Shown here: positions 7,389 through 16,434 of the stretch, piece after piece | Layout of the letters: each line of letters starts with the position of its first letter | Numbering within the stretch: position 1 is the first letter of the stretch | NCBI RefSeq assembly: GCF_900112025.1 | Contig: NZ_FOKL01000001.1 | Coordinates: forward strand, 1,107,084 to 1,171,083 | Length of the DNA stretch: 64,000 nt | Direction of reading: 5' to 3' | Source of the DNA: Janthinobacterium sp. 344 | GTDB taxonomy: Bacteria > Pseudomonadota > Gammaproteobacteria > Burkholderiales > Burkholderiaceae_D | Notes under the pieces: generated by a model | Told to the model about the DNA's origin: nothing | Seen by the model: the letters and a program-made list of their open reading frames with translations, nothing else | The model's database searches: none | Program-made: the position numbers and the translations under genes

Positions 7389-9563
7389 TCAATTAAAACT
7401 CAGCCCCGTCGCATTCGCATTGCTCAATTTCTTCGCCTTGAAATCGATCACAAAATGATCGCTGGGCTTGGCCGAACCGAGGCCCTTGAAAATGGCGAAC
7501 ACTTGCTTGAACTGATATTGGAACAGCACGTGCACCGGATTCTGGTCCGATGGCAGCTCGCCGATCTTGATGATCGCCGCCGGATTGGCGGGGAAAGCCC
7601 CCATCAGCACTTTATACTGGCTCACGCGCGTCGCGCCCATGTCGCGCAAGGCCAGTTCGCCCGCATACACGGTGCGGTGGAAGTCGCCGTAAAACTCGTA
7701 GGCACTGACGGCCGCGAAATCGTCGAGCTTCAAGCCTGCCGCCGCCGCCAGCGCCGTCGCCTTCACCGTCGCGGCTGCCCAGTCCGCCGTCAGCTGGCTG
7801 GCTGGCACGGCCGTGCCGGAAGCGACGCCCTTGGCCGCGCAGCTGGCCGTCAAGGGCAGCACGCCTGGCACTTGCGCCAATTGCGCCAGGGTGACTTGGG
7901 TTTGCAGCTGTGACAGGATCAGCATCTGCTTCGCATTCAGCGACATGGCCGCCTCCTTCATCTCGCATGGCCAGTATTCATCCATGAAACGCAGGCGCGA
8001 CAACTCGCCGAAATAGAAACGCGTGAAGTCGCCATACGAGGTGGTGTCGAGCACGGCGCGGTTCCAGCGTTTCTTGATATCGGCGTCCTGCGTGCTGCCT
8101 TGCAGGTAGTCGTATTCCACCTGGTAGTGGGGGAACAGCTCATTGAAGCGCGGCACCGCATTCAAGGCCACCGTTTGCACGTCGACCGTATCGGCATCCT
8201 TGTAATTGACGATCTTGTAGGAAGCGCCATACACGGCCAACGACGGCGACTGCACGTTGACCAGGTAATTGCCGGCCGCATCCTGGTAATCGTTGGTGCC
8301 GTTGAAATGCATGTGGCCGCCGATATGCAGGCGCAAGCCCGTCGCCGCCAATGCCGCCGTGGTGCCTGCCTCAGGCACGCGCGCCGTCTGGAAGGCGCCC
8401 GGCTTGAACACGGCTTTCATGGCGCCGGTCTGGTTGGCATAGAAATCCATGGTCGGATAGTGCGAGAAGGCCATCAACTGCTTGCCCTGCGCCTTGGCGC
8501 GCTCGACCACGGACTTGATCCATTCCATCTGGTGCTTCTTGTGCGTCAAGACCTTGTTCCAGCCTGCATTGCCGGCGCCGTCAAAACCCTTGAATGCAGC
8601 CGGGTTGGCAGGATCGAAATTGCCGTTCGGAATATACACATTGGCGTCGATCGACAGCAGCCACAGGCCTTTCACGGGTTCCACCAGATAGCTGGCGTCG
8701 ATGATGTTGCTGCATTTGCTATACGCCTTGCCCAGCGCCTTTTCGCCGGCCGCCTTGTAGCTGCCGCCCTCGCCTTCGGCGCACATCTCGAACTGGCGGT
8801 TCTTCAAGTCGCCCTTCACCACGGCCGCGTCGTACGAGTATTTGTTGTCGGCGTACTGGCCAAACGGGGTTTCCCAGTACACATCATTCTTGTTCGGCAT
8901 GAAGCCGAAATCGCCAAGCTTGCCCAGCAGGCTGGCGTAGCCCTGCTCTTTCAGCTGGTCGGTGCACACCACGGTGGGGTCCTTGCTTTTGCAGGCCGCA
9001 TTGCCGGTCGCATAGACTTTTTGCTCCTTGCCATCCTTGGTGAGGAAATCGCTCTTGCCCGCCTCGTCGTCGTCATACGGCTCGTTAGGGTCGTGATTGC
9101 CCGGTGCGATGAAGAAGCGCATGCCCTTGGCCTGGTATTCGCGCAGGATGTCGTTGATGCCGTCGATATTGATCGGCTGCGCATCGTCGGAATAGTCACC
9201 CGGCAAGGCCACCAGGCGGATGCCCTTGCCATAGGCATCGTCGAGCGCCGAACGGAAAGCGAAATAGTTTTCGTTGAACAGACGCGTCGACGTCAACTGC
9301 GCATACATGGTGCGGATGGTGGCGTTCTTGCCATCCTTGGTGGGGATGCCGGCAAATTGCGCGCTCTTGAAATCGCCATACACGTTTTCAAAATGCACAT
9401 CGGTCATGAAGGCAACGCTGGGATTGGGCGGCACCACCACGACAGGCGGCGGTACCCCTGGCGCCTCCGGCTGCTCGCGGTGATCGCTGCCGCACGCGGA
9501 CAGCAAGGCACTCAGTGCCAGCACGCTCGCGCTCAGCGGACGCAAGGGAAAACGGTTGATCAT
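7389..9563 (-). CDS. Large calcineurin-like metallophosphoesterase lipoprotein
   Basis: A 724-residue lipoprotein. The signal peptide ends in the lipobox LLSAC (Cys24), so it should be anchored in the envelope. The metallophosphoesterase core has the ordered metal ligands DVHFEN (D55, H57), LPGDYSDD, APGNHDPN, FSHYPT and HIGGHMHFNG. Together these form a complete two-metal site. About 300 residues after the last motif have no domain I recognise. A Pro/Val-rich linker follows the lipid anchor. The substrate is unknown; related exported enzymes act on nucleotides or phosphodiesters. It is a single-gene unit ending in the terminator at 7340-7372. Confidence 0.85.
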   Translation of the reverse strand: MINRFPLRPLSASVLALSALLSACGSDHREQPEAPGVPPPVVVVPPNPSVAFMTDVHFENVYGDFKSAQFAGIPTKDGKNATIRTMYAQLTSTRLFNENYFAFRSALDDAYGKGIRLVALPGDYSDDAQPINIDGINDILREYQAKGMRFFIAPGNHDPNEPYDDDEAGKSDFLTKDGKEQKVYATGNAACKSKDPTVVCTDQLKEQGYASLLGKLGDFGFMPNKNDVYWETPFGQYADNKYSYDAAVVKGDLKNRQFEMCAEGEGGSYKAAGEKALGKAYSKCSNIIDASYLVEPVKGLWLLSIDANVYIPNGNFDPANPAAFKGFDGAGNAGWNKVLTHKKHQMEWIKSVVERAKAQGKQLMAFSHYPTMDFYANQTGAMKAVFKPGAFQTARVPEAGTTAALAATGLRLHIGGHMHFNGTNDYQDAAGNYLVNVQSPSLAVYGASYKIVNYKDADTVDVQTVALNAVPRFNELFPHYQVEYDYLQGSTQDADIKKRWNRAVLDTTSYGDFTRFYFGELSRLRFMDEYWPCEMKEAAMSLNAKQMLILSQLQTQVTLAQLAQVPGVLPLTASCAAKGVASGTAVPASQLTADWAAATVKATALAAAAGLKLDDFAAVSAYEFYGDFHRTVYAGELALRDMGATRVSQYKVLMGAFPANPAAIIKIGELPSDQNPVHVLFQYQFKQVFAIFKGLGSAKPSDHFVIDFKAKKLSNANATGLSFN

Positions 9564-9733
9564 GCATTCTCTCCGAAAGGTCGTTCAGGCAGTGCAAGGA
9601 AACGGCGATACGCTGTGCGCGCCGCCATGCCAGCCTGTTAAAAATAAGGAGGATGAATAATGCCTAAAAGAAATGACCTGCCGATGACATGCGCGCAGAC
9701 TATACTGAGACATCGCCGCACCGAAAGACGCCC

Positions 9734-10132
9734 ATGAAATTCGCCGCCATCCTGTTGCTCGCCGCTACGCACCTGTCCGCACAGGCGCAATCGCCCATCG
9801 TGCTCGACGGCCAGTACAGTGCGCGCACGGACGAGATGAGCCTGGAACTCATCGGCAACCGCGTCTGCTTCGCGCCCGACAAGGCGCAGTGGGGCCGTTT
9901 GCCCCGCCCGGCCGCCACGCACGATGCGTGGTTCTGCTTTTCCAACGACGCCGAGGCGCGCCGGCTGTTGCGCGTGCCCGCGCGGCAGGCCGACAATTGC
10001 GGCTGGCAGGCGCGCGCGCGCATCGTCATCGACACCTATCAACCGTATGTGGAACAGGGCGACGGCAACGACATGGCGCGCCTGGCGTCCGTGGTGAAAG
10101 TGGCGCAGCCGAACGCCATCGCCTGCGAATAA
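9734..10132 (+). CDS. Small exported protein of unknown function
   Basis: A 132-residue product starting at MKFAAILLLAATHLSAQAQ, a clear Sec signal peptide. An upstream in-frame ATG at 9689 would bury the signal peptide and is rejected. The mature part (about 113 residues) contains four cysteines (VCFAP, WFCFS, DNCGW, IACE), which suggests two disulfides in the periplasm. I do not recognise the family. It stands alone, convergent with the hypothetical gene ending at 10136, with only 3 bp between the two. Confidence 0.7.
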   Translation: MKFAAILLLAATHLSAQAQSPIVLDGQYSARTDEMSLELIGNRVCFAPDKAQWGRLPRPAATHDAWFCFSNDAEARRLLRVPARQADNCGWQARARIVIDTYQPYVEQGDGNDMARLASVVKVAQPNAIACE

Positions 10133-10135
10133 ACG

Positions 10136-10639
10136 CTAGCCCAGTTCGTATTCCTGCAGATAGCGGGCGAACAGGTCGTCATCGGCCAGCGGACACGCAA
10201 ACCCGGCGCCCCAGTCGGCCAGCAACAGCCGCTCTTTCAAGGGCAGCAGCAACAGTTGCGGCATGCCATCGCTGCACCACAGGTCGCACACCATGCCCTT
10301 GTCGTCCAGGCCGGCAAACAGGGTCTCCGTCTGGTCGCCGCCAAAGGCCAGCACATTCTTGCATTCCACGCGGTAACTGCTGTAGCCCGTGTACACGGCG
10401 TCATACGGCAGCAAGGCGTCGGCCAGCGCCAGCCGCAGCTGGTCGGCCGTGAGCCCCAGCGCGCGCATCTGCGACGGCGGTGCCTCGGGCACGTACATCT
10501 GCGTCCAGCCGGCGCCACTGCGGTGCGCATCGGCGAACGCCTGCTGCTCGCCCATCTGCGTCAAACAGTGCTGCAGATTGTCCAGTGGCAGCAGCTCGAT
10601 CATGCAAAAATCGTCTTCGTGGTAGTACGCTTCACGCAT
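10136..10639 (-). CDS. Hypothetical cytosolic protein
   Basis: A 167-residue acidic protein with no signal peptide or membrane segment. Conserved-looking patches are the Cys-containing N-terminus (YYHEDDFCMIELLP), a mid-region YTGYSSYRVECKNVLAFG, and LLLADWGAGFACP near the end. It starts 3 bp after the stop of the LprI-domain gene on the same strand, so the two are probably co-transcribed. Its size, acidity and beta-strand pattern would fit an immunity-type or regulatory protein. That is a guess from shape only, and I cannot assign a family. Confidence 0.65.
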   Translation of the reverse strand: MREAYYHEDDFCMIELLPLDNLQHCLTQMGEQQAFADAHRSGAGWTQMYVPEAPPSQMRALGLTADQLRLALADALLPYDAVYTGYSSYRVECKNVLAFGGDQTETLFAGLDDKGMVCDLWCSDGMPQLLLLPLKERLLLADWGAGFACPLADDDLFARYLQEYELG

Positions 10640-10642
10640 GGA

Positions 10643-11689
10643 TCAGTTCTCCAGCAAATCTTGCAGCTGTCCATTGCGCCGCGACGTCAGCAGGCCAGTC
10701 CACGTCTCGCTGGTCACGGACGGATAGCGCACGGCGCCAAAGCTGATCCAGGCATCGCGGTAGGCCAGCCACAGGCGCTGGGTGGCGCGGATGCCATCCT
10801 TGCCGACGGCGCCCGCATAGGGTTCCGCCGGCTTTTTCATGAGCTTGCCGTAGATGGCGTTGAGTTCCTTGTCGAGCGCCGCCGCCTGCTCCCTGGACAC
10901 AGGTGCAGGCAGCTTGCCCGCTTCGTAGCCGCGCACATCCTGCGCCAGCAGATCAAGCTCGGCCGTGCGGGCGGCGATGCTCAGGGCAGCGCGCGCCGTG
11001 CCGCTCAAGTCCGTTTCATGGGCCGCGCGCGCATCGGCGAACTTGCTTGCCGCCGCCTGCAGTTTTTGCAGCGACGCCTGCGCCGCGGCCGGCCAGCCTT
11101 CGCTGAGCTTGCCCGTCGCCTGCGCGCGCACGCGCTGTTTTTGCCGCGCATCGATGGCGCTGCACACGCCCATCATGTAGCCGCTGGTGATGTCGTCGCA
11201 CAGGTCGATCATGCCGCGCCCGCTGGCATTGATCTGCTGCAAGTGCTCGATGCGTCCCTGCATCTCGGCCGGCGCCGCATCGATGCTGCACGCATACTTG
11301 AGCGCCAGCTGCGGGTCTTTCTGCACGCCCAGGCCATTCTGGTACAGCATCATCAGCACGGCGCTGTTCTGCGTGGCCATGGCGCAATGGCGCACGGGAC
11401 GCCAGTCGGCCGGCTTGGGCGAGGACATACTCTTGGTATCGTAATACAGGTCCGTCGCCTGGCATTGCTGCAGGGCAGCAGCGGCGGACGGCGCCGGCAG
11501 GTCGGCCGGCGGCGGCGCGGCATCCTTGACCTTCAGGCAGCCCGCATACCAGGCCGTGCTTTCCGCGTGGCCCACGCCCATGGCGCTGGTGTTCGGGTAC
11601 GGGGCGGGGGCAGCGGCCAACACGGGGACGGCCAGCAGGCAGCTGGCACCCAGCAATATCGTTTTCAATAAAGGTAGACTAATTTTCAT
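10643..11689 (-). CDS. Exported LprI-domain protein with Sel1-like segment
   Basis: A 348-residue exported protein with a signal peptide ending near VLAAAP (about 26). The middle contains one Sel1/TPR-like unit (MLYQNGLGVQKDPQLALKYA). The C-terminal 90 residues fit the LprI / DUF1311 pattern: LDKELNAIYGKLM, then RATQRLWLAYRDAW, then RRNGQLQDLLE. LprI domains were first noted in a mycobacterial lysozyme inhibitor; many proteobacterial relatives are uncharacterised. Cysteines (AGCLKV, QQCQATD, HCAMA, YACSI, DLCDD, GVCSA) suggest disulfides. It heads a probable two-gene unit with the hypothetical gene at 10136. Confidence 0.75.
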   Translation of the reverse strand: MKISLPLLKTILLGASCLLAVPVLAAAPAPYPNTSAMGVGHAESTAWYAGCLKVKDAAPPPADLPAPSAAAALQQCQATDLYYDTKSMSSPKPADWRPVRHCAMATQNSAVLMMLYQNGLGVQKDPQLALKYACSIDAAPAEMQGRIEHLQQINASGRGMIDLCDDITSGYMMGVCSAIDARQKQRVRAQATGKLSEGWPAAAQASLQKLQAAASKFADARAAHETDLSGTARAALSIAARTAELDLLAQDVRGYEAGKLPAPVSREQAAALDKELNAIYGKLMKKPAEPYAGAVGKDGIRATQRLWLAYRDAWISFGAVRYPSVTSETWTGLLTSRRNGQLQDLLEN

Positions 11690-11864
11690 GACCAGCCACA
11701 GGTAACGTCAGTAAAAGAACAAGTTTAACTGATCACTCAGGCGGCGCCCGCCCGATAGGTGGCGGTTGCGCCTGGTAAGTAACGGTACACGGCCTTGGCA
11801 GCGATGGAATCGATGGGCAATAATGTTGCCCGCTGTACTTTTTTCAATTCTCCGGACCACGCCC

Positions 11865-14021
11865 ATGACCTTACCCCGTCTTCGCCGTTCCCTCGGCTCC
11901 CTGCTGATCGCAGCGGCCTGCGCCTCGCTGGCAACGACCGCCCACGCCGCCGATACCACGCCGGCAGCGCCAGTTGCCGCCACGCAAACGACTGCCAAAC
12001 ACGCCATCACGCATGAAGACGTGTGGCTGATGAAACGGGTGGGCGCGCCCGTCGCCAGCCCGGACGGCAAGTGGGCCGTGTTTTCCGTCGTCGACAGCGC
12101 CTACGACAGCAAGGACCAATGGTCGGACCTGTGGATCAAGTCCCTGCTTGATGACAGCCCCGCGCGCCGCCTGACCTTTTCCAAGGGCGGCGAAGGCGCC
12201 GTGGCCTGGTCGCCGGACAGCCGCCAGCTGGTCTTCGTCGCCAAGCGCGACGGCGATGACGCAGGACAACTCTACCGCCTCGACGTGGTCAACGGCGGCG
12301 AAGCGCAGCGCCTGACCTCGCTGACCCTGGGCGCGCGCATGCCGAAATGGAGCCCGGACGGCAAGCAATTGCTGTTCATCAGCGACATTTATCCAGGCAA
12401 CAAGACGGAAGCCGACGTCAAGCAGAGCGCGAAAGAGCGCAAGGACCGGAAATACAGCGCCCGTTCGTATGAAACAACGGCGCCCCGCTATTTCGACAAA
12501 TGGCTGACGGACAAGCAGGTGCGCCTGTTCATCGTCGATGCGCAAGCTGAGGCGACGCCGCGCGACATCCTGTCGGGCACGCAACTGGTGACGCTGCCGG
12601 GCTTTGGCGGCGGCCAGGGCGACGAAGGGCAATCCCTGGACGCCATCTGGACGCCGGACGGCAAGGCCGTCGTCTTCAACGCGGCCACCAACCGCGACGC
12701 GGCGCAGCGCGAAGCCGTCTACTCGCAGCTGTATCTGCTGCCCGTGGCCGGCGGCGAAGCGCAGCGTTTGACGCAGGACAAACATAGCTACGGTTCCTTG
12801 AAATTCGCGGCCGACGGCAAGACCCTGTTCGCCCTCAGCGACGCGCAAACGCCCGGCAAGGTGTATGACGTGAAACGCCTCGCCAGCTTCGCCTGGCCGA
12901 TGAGCAACCCTGCGCCGACCATCCTGACGGCCAAGCTGGACCGTTCGATTTCACGCTACGTGCTGCCCGAAGGCGGCAAGCGCGTCATCTTCAGCTATGA
13001 ACATGCGGGCCTGGAAAAGCTGTACTCGATCGACGCGAGGGGCGGCGAGGTGCGCGAGGAGCCATCCTTGCCGACCGGCACCATCAATTCGCTGAGCAGC
13101 GGCGGCAAGTCGCTGGTGGGCGTATGGGAGTCCGCCATCAACCCGCCGGAAATCTATGCCTTCAACGGCAAGCAGCCGAAGCGGCTGACGGCTTTCAACA
13201 CGGACGAGGCCAGCAAGATCGACTGGCAGGCGCCCGAGCACTTCTGGTTCACGACGGCCGACGGCCGCCAGATCCACAACATGCTCGTCAAGCCCGCCAA
13301 CTTTGACCCGAACAAAAAATACCCGCTGTTTACCGTCATCCACGGCGGCGCGGCCAGCATGTGGCGCGACCAGTTCGTGCTGCGCTGGAACTATCACCTG
13401 CTGGCCAAGCCAGGCTATGTCGTGCTGCTGACGGACTACAAGGGTTCCACCGGCTATGGCGAGGAATTCTCGCGTTCGATCCAGTTCGACCCATTGAAGG
13501 GCCCGGGCGACGAGATCAACCAGGGCGTCGATGAAGCCATCAAGAAATACCCGTTCATCGACAGCACGAAGCTGGCCGCTGGCGGCGCCAGCTATGGCGG
13601 CCACCTGGCCAACTGGCTGCAGGCGACCACCACGCGCTACAAGGCCATCGTCTCGCATGCGGGCGAAATGGACCTGATCATGCAGTGGGGCACCAGCGAT
13701 GGCGGTTTCGGCCGTGAAACGAATGCGGGCGGCCCTGTCTGGTCGAACCTGCCCGTGTGGCGCGACCAAAGCCCGGTCATGCAAGCGAGCAACCACGAGA
13801 AAGGCACGGGCTTCACGACCCCTATCCTCATCACCGTGGGCGAGCTCGACTACCGCGTGCCGGCCAACAACGCGCTGATGAACTTTGCCGTGCAGCAGCG
13901 CCTGAACGTGCCGGCGAAATTGCTGGTGTTCCCGGACGAAAACCACTGGATTTTAAAAGGTGAGAACAGCCGTTTCTTCTACAGCGAAGTGGAAGGCTGG
14001 CTGGCCAAGTATTTAAAATAA
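11865..14021 (+). CDS. S9-family prolyl oligopeptidase / dipeptidyl aminopeptidase, exported
   Basis: A 718-residue serine peptidase. I start it at MTLPRLRRS (11865), which gives a clean signal peptide ending AHA-AD; the longer frame from 11766 reads into the promoter. A beta-propeller with WD40-like blades (SPDGKW, SPDSRQ, SPDGKQ, TPDGKA) spans about 50-440. A C-terminal alpha/beta hydrolase has nucleophile S576 in GGASYGG, D662 in GELDYRVP and H694 in DENHW. The propeller restricts access to short peptides, so it probably trims oligopeptides in the periplasm. It has no operon partner and is followed by the terminator at 14041-14078. Confidence 0.9.
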   Translation: MTLPRLRRSLGSLLIAAACASLATTAHAADTTPAAPVAATQTTAKHAITHEDVWLMKRVGAPVASPDGKWAVFSVVDSAYDSKDQWSDLWIKSLLDDSPARRLTFSKGGEGAVAWSPDSRQLVFVAKRDGDDAGQLYRLDVVNGGEAQRLTSLTLGARMPKWSPDGKQLLFISDIYPGNKTEADVKQSAKERKDRKYSARSYETTAPRYFDKWLTDKQVRLFIVDAQAEATPRDILSGTQLVTLPGFGGGQGDEGQSLDAIWTPDGKAVVFNAATNRDAAQREAVYSQLYLLPVAGGEAQRLTQDKHSYGSLKFAADGKTLFALSDAQTPGKVYDVKRLASFAWPMSNPAPTILTAKLDRSISRYVLPEGGKRVIFSYEHAGLEKLYSIDARGGEVREEPSLPTGTINSLSSGGKSLVGVWESAINPPEIYAFNGKQPKRLTAFNTDEASKIDWQAPEHFWFTTADGRQIHNMLVKPANFDPNKKYPLFTVIHGGAASMWRDQFVLRWNYHLLAKPGYVVLLTDYKGSTGYGEEFSRSIQFDPLKGPGDEINQGVDEAIKKYPFIDSTKLAAGGASYGGHLANWLQATTTRYKAIVSHAGEMDLIMQWGTSDGGFGRETNAGGPVWSNLPVWRDQSPVMQASNHEKGTGFTTPILITVGELDYRVPANNALMNFAVQQRLNVPAKLLVFPDENHWILKGENSRFFYSEVEGWLAKYLK

Positions 14022-14040
14022 TCGCGCTGTATGCTTCTTG

Positions 14041-14078
14041 AAAAGCCAGGCTCCGCTCACGCGGGCCTGGCTTTTTTT
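14041..14078. terminator. Bidirectional terminator between convergent genes
   Basis: Stem AGCCAGGC / GCCTGGCT with an A-run before and T7 after. It serves the S9 peptidase gene (+). The T-run overlaps the stop codon of the convergent MFS gene (-), which it can also terminate. Confidence 0.88.
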
Positions 14079-15369
14079 ATGCGGGCTGGGCAGCAGCCAC
14101 GGCCGCCTTCTGGCGCTGGATGGCCAGCACCAGCAGCGCGGCCACCATACAGGCGGCACCGGCGGCGAACAGGGCCGGATTGTAGGTCAGCATCAGGGTG
14201 CGGATGCGGCCCGCGCCATACGCGGCCACGGCGGCGCCCAGCTGGTGGCCGGCGAAGATCCAGCCAAACACCATGCCGGCCCGTTCCTTGCCGAAGGTGG
14301 CGCCCACCAGTTTCACGGTGGGCGGCACGGTGGCGATCCAGTCCAGGCCGTAGAACATGGCGAACAGCGACAGGCCGTACAGGGTGAATTCCGAATAAGG
14401 CAGCCAGAACAGCGACAGGCCCCGCAAGCCGTAATACCAGAACAGCAATTTGCGGTTGTCATAGCGGTCCGACAGCCAGCCCGACAAGATCGTGCCGAAC
14501 AGGTCGAAAGCGCCCATCATGGCCAGCACGGACGCGGCGGGCACGGCGGACAGGCCCGCGTCGCCGCACAGGGAAATGAAGTGCGTCTGGATCAGGCCGT
14601 TGGTGCTCAGGCCGCAGATGAAGAAGGTGCCGAACAAAATCCAGAAGGTGCGGTTGGACGCCACGCTGCGCAGGATCAAAAAGGGCGTGGCAAACGTCAT
14701 CTTTGCCGCAGGCGCCACCGCCAGCGGCGTGGCCGGATCGGCGCCATACGGGCGCAAGGCTACGTCCTGCGGACGGTTGCGCATGCACAGGAAGGCCAGC
14801 ACGGCGACGATGGCGCAGCTGGCAAACACGGGCATGACGGCGGTGCGCCAGCCGAAGTGCTCGATCAGCCAGGCGCCCACGGGCAGGAACAGCAGCTGTC
14901 CCGTGGCCGAGCTGGCGGTCAGCACGCCCACCACCAGGCCCCGGTGCGTCTCGAACCAGCGGTTGGCCACCACCGCGCTCAGCACCAGCGCCGTCATGCC
15001 CGAACCGAGTCCCAGCAGGATGCCCCACAAGGCCACCAGCTGCCAGAACTGCGTCATGCGCGTGGCCAGCAGCATGCCGCACGCGATCAGCCCCAGCGCG
15101 ACGCAGATGACGTTGCGCAAACCGAAGCGCTCCATCAGGATGGCGGCAAACGGCCCCATCAGGCCAAACAGCACGAAGCGCACGGCCAGGGCCGAGGAAA
15201 TCTGCTCGGCATCCCAGCCGAACTCGCGGCTCAGCGGCTGCATCAGCGCACCTGGCAAGCCCAGCGCGGCGGACGATGTCAGGGCGGTGAGGAAGGTAAT
15301 GGCGACGATGACCCAGGCAAAGTGGATGCCGCGCCGCTCCAGCCATTGCGAAAAAGGATAGGAAAGCAT
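14077..15369 (-). CDS. MFS transporter (12 TM)
   Basis: A 430-residue major facilitator starting at MLSYPFSQWLERRG (15369); an in-frame ATG at 15426 would add an unlikely hydrophilic leader. Twelve hydrophobic segments can be picked out. The loop 2-3 motif appears as FGLMGPFAAILMERFG and loop 8-9 has LSGWLSDRYDNRK. The overall pattern, with RGIHFAWVIVAITF at the start and a GSGMTALVLSAVVANRWF helix 4-5 region, resembles the monocarboxylate/oxalate-formate (OFA/MCT-like) group. The substrate is therefore perhaps an organic anion, but it cannot be assigned. It is a single-gene unit. Confidence 0.8.
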   Translation of the reverse strand: MLSYPFSQWLERRGIHFAWVIVAITFLTALTSSAALGLPGALMQPLSREFGWDAEQISSALAVRFVLFGLMGPFAAILMERFGLRNVICVALGLIACGMLLATRMTQFWQLVALWGILLGLGSGMTALVLSAVVANRWFETHRGLVVGVLTASSATGQLLFLPVGAWLIEHFGWRTAVMPVFASCAIVAVLAFLCMRNRPQDVALRPYGADPATPLAVAPAAKMTFATPFLILRSVASNRTFWILFGTFFICGLSTNGLIQTHFISLCGDAGLSAVPAASVLAMMGAFDLFGTILSGWLSDRYDNRKLLFWYYGLRGLSLFWLPYSEFTLYGLSLFAMFYGLDWIATVPPTVKLVGATFGKERAGMVFGWIFAGHQLGAAVAAYGAGRIRTLMLTYNPALFAAGAACMVAALLVLAIQRQKAAVAAAQPA

Positions 15370-15455
15370 GTAGCCCTCATGAGAAAAGAAACCCAAGACA
15401 CCGCCAGGTGGCGGGCTTTTCACCATGTTATATGACGATCATAATTTATACAATC

Positions 15456-15487
15456 AAAAAAAAGAGCCGCGTCACGCTGCGCGGCTC
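15456..15487 (-). terminator. Terminator-like hairpin, minus strand
   Basis: Stem GAGCCGCG / CGCGGCTC preceded by A8 on the plus strand. On the minus strand it is therefore followed by T8. It lies 110 bp beyond the BON-protein stop. Confidence 0.7.
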
Positions 15488-15546
15488 GATCCTGTCTGCA
15501 AAGCGGGTGACATGGGCCAGTCACTGGGGCCAGTCCCTGCGTGATC

Positions 15547-15571
15547 GGAATGCGTCGCCGGGACGCATTCC
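15547..15571. repeat. Perfect 10-bp inverted repeat
   Basis: GGAATGCGTC and GACGCATTCC flank a 5-nt loop, with no T-run on either side. It sits in the 3' untranslated region of the BON-protein gene, before the stronger terminator. Confidence 0.6.
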
Positions 15572-15597
15572 TCCTGCGGGTCGGCCCCATCCAGACG

Positions 15598-16329
15598 CTA
15601 CTTCACCTTCAAGCCATTCTTCACGTCCGTCACGCCTTCCACGCCACGGGCCAGGTCGGCGGCTTTCTTCACTTGCGCCTGGGAAGGCACGAAACCGCTG
15701 AGCATGACGACGCCATTGACCGTTTCCACGTGCACATCCAGCGCCTTCAAGTCATTGTCCTTGACCAGGTCGGCCTTGATCTTGGTGGTGATGACGGAAT
15801 CGGCCACGGCCGTCTTGGTGCTGCCGGCCGCGTTACGCGTCACGCAGGCGGCCTTGGCCGTTGCATCCATGGCGTCGCAATTCTCCTTCGTCGTGGCGGG
15901 CGGATTCTGCGCCACGTTGGTGCCGGCCTTGGCGCCCGTATTGGCATCAGCCAGCGCCGCCGTTTTCGCCGCCTTGGCATCGTTCATGCACGACGTCTTG
16001 TCGCCGCCCGTGCGGTCGCCGCACTTGGCCTTGGCCAGGTCATATTCGGCATTGGCGACGTCCTTGCGGGCCTTGGACAGTTCGCGCGGCGTGTTGCGAT
16101 ACTGGGCCACGGCGTCCGAATCGGCCTTGGCGCGCGCCACCCTGGCTTCTTCCACGCAGACTTTTTTCGCGTTGCCGCTCTGGCTGTCGCAAGCGGCCTT
16201 GGCTTGCTTGTAATCGGCGGCAGCCTTGTCCGTCAAACTCTTGTACGAGGCATCCTGCGCATACGCGGGCGTGGCGGCAAACAGGGCGCTGGCACTAGCG
16301 GCCAGTACGAGTGCGATCATTTTGTTCAT
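15598..16329 (-). CDS. Exported BON-domain protein
   Basis: A 243-residue protein beginning MNKMIALVLAAS with a signal peptide ending AYA-QD. The middle is Ala/Lys/Asp-rich and probably helical, with paired cysteines (KAACDSQSGNAKKVCVEE, KAKCGDRTGGDKTSCMND, KENCDAMDATAKAACVTR) that look like three variants of one CX9-14C unit. The last 68 residues form a BON domain (VADSVITTKIKADLV ... VNGVVMLSGFV ... VEGVTDVKNGLKVK), a phospholipid- or ligand-binding fold found in OsmY-type periplasmic stress proteins. The start is set by the signal peptide; the frame upstream of it is non-coding. Confidence 0.82.
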   Translation of the reverse strand: MNKMIALVLAASASALFAATPAYAQDASYKSLTDKAAADYKQAKAACDSQSGNAKKVCVEEARVARAKADSDAVAQYRNTPRELSKARKDVANAEYDLAKAKCGDRTGGDKTSCMNDAKAAKTAALADANTGAKAGTNVAQNPPATTKENCDAMDATAKAACVTRNAAGSTKTAVADSVITTKIKADLVKDNDLKALDVHVETVNGVVMLSGFVPSQAQVKKAADLARGVEGVTDVKNGLKVK

Positions 16330-16434
16330 GATGGTTCCTCTCTGGTTAGTTGATGCCCAGATTAGACCCCTGCCGGATGCAAAGCTCCGTGCGACAGCAC
16401 ACGCTGACAAGCCATGCGCGCAAAAAATCCACCT

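Noticed and set aside
8100..9641. A 513-codon plus-strand frame over the phosphoesterase
   Set aside because: It is antisense to a gene with an intact lipobox and metal motifs; no support of its own.
14038..15435. A 465-codon plus-strand frame over the MFS gene
   Set aside because: It is antisense, rich in Gly, Gln, His and Arg, with no hydrophobic segments or motifs.
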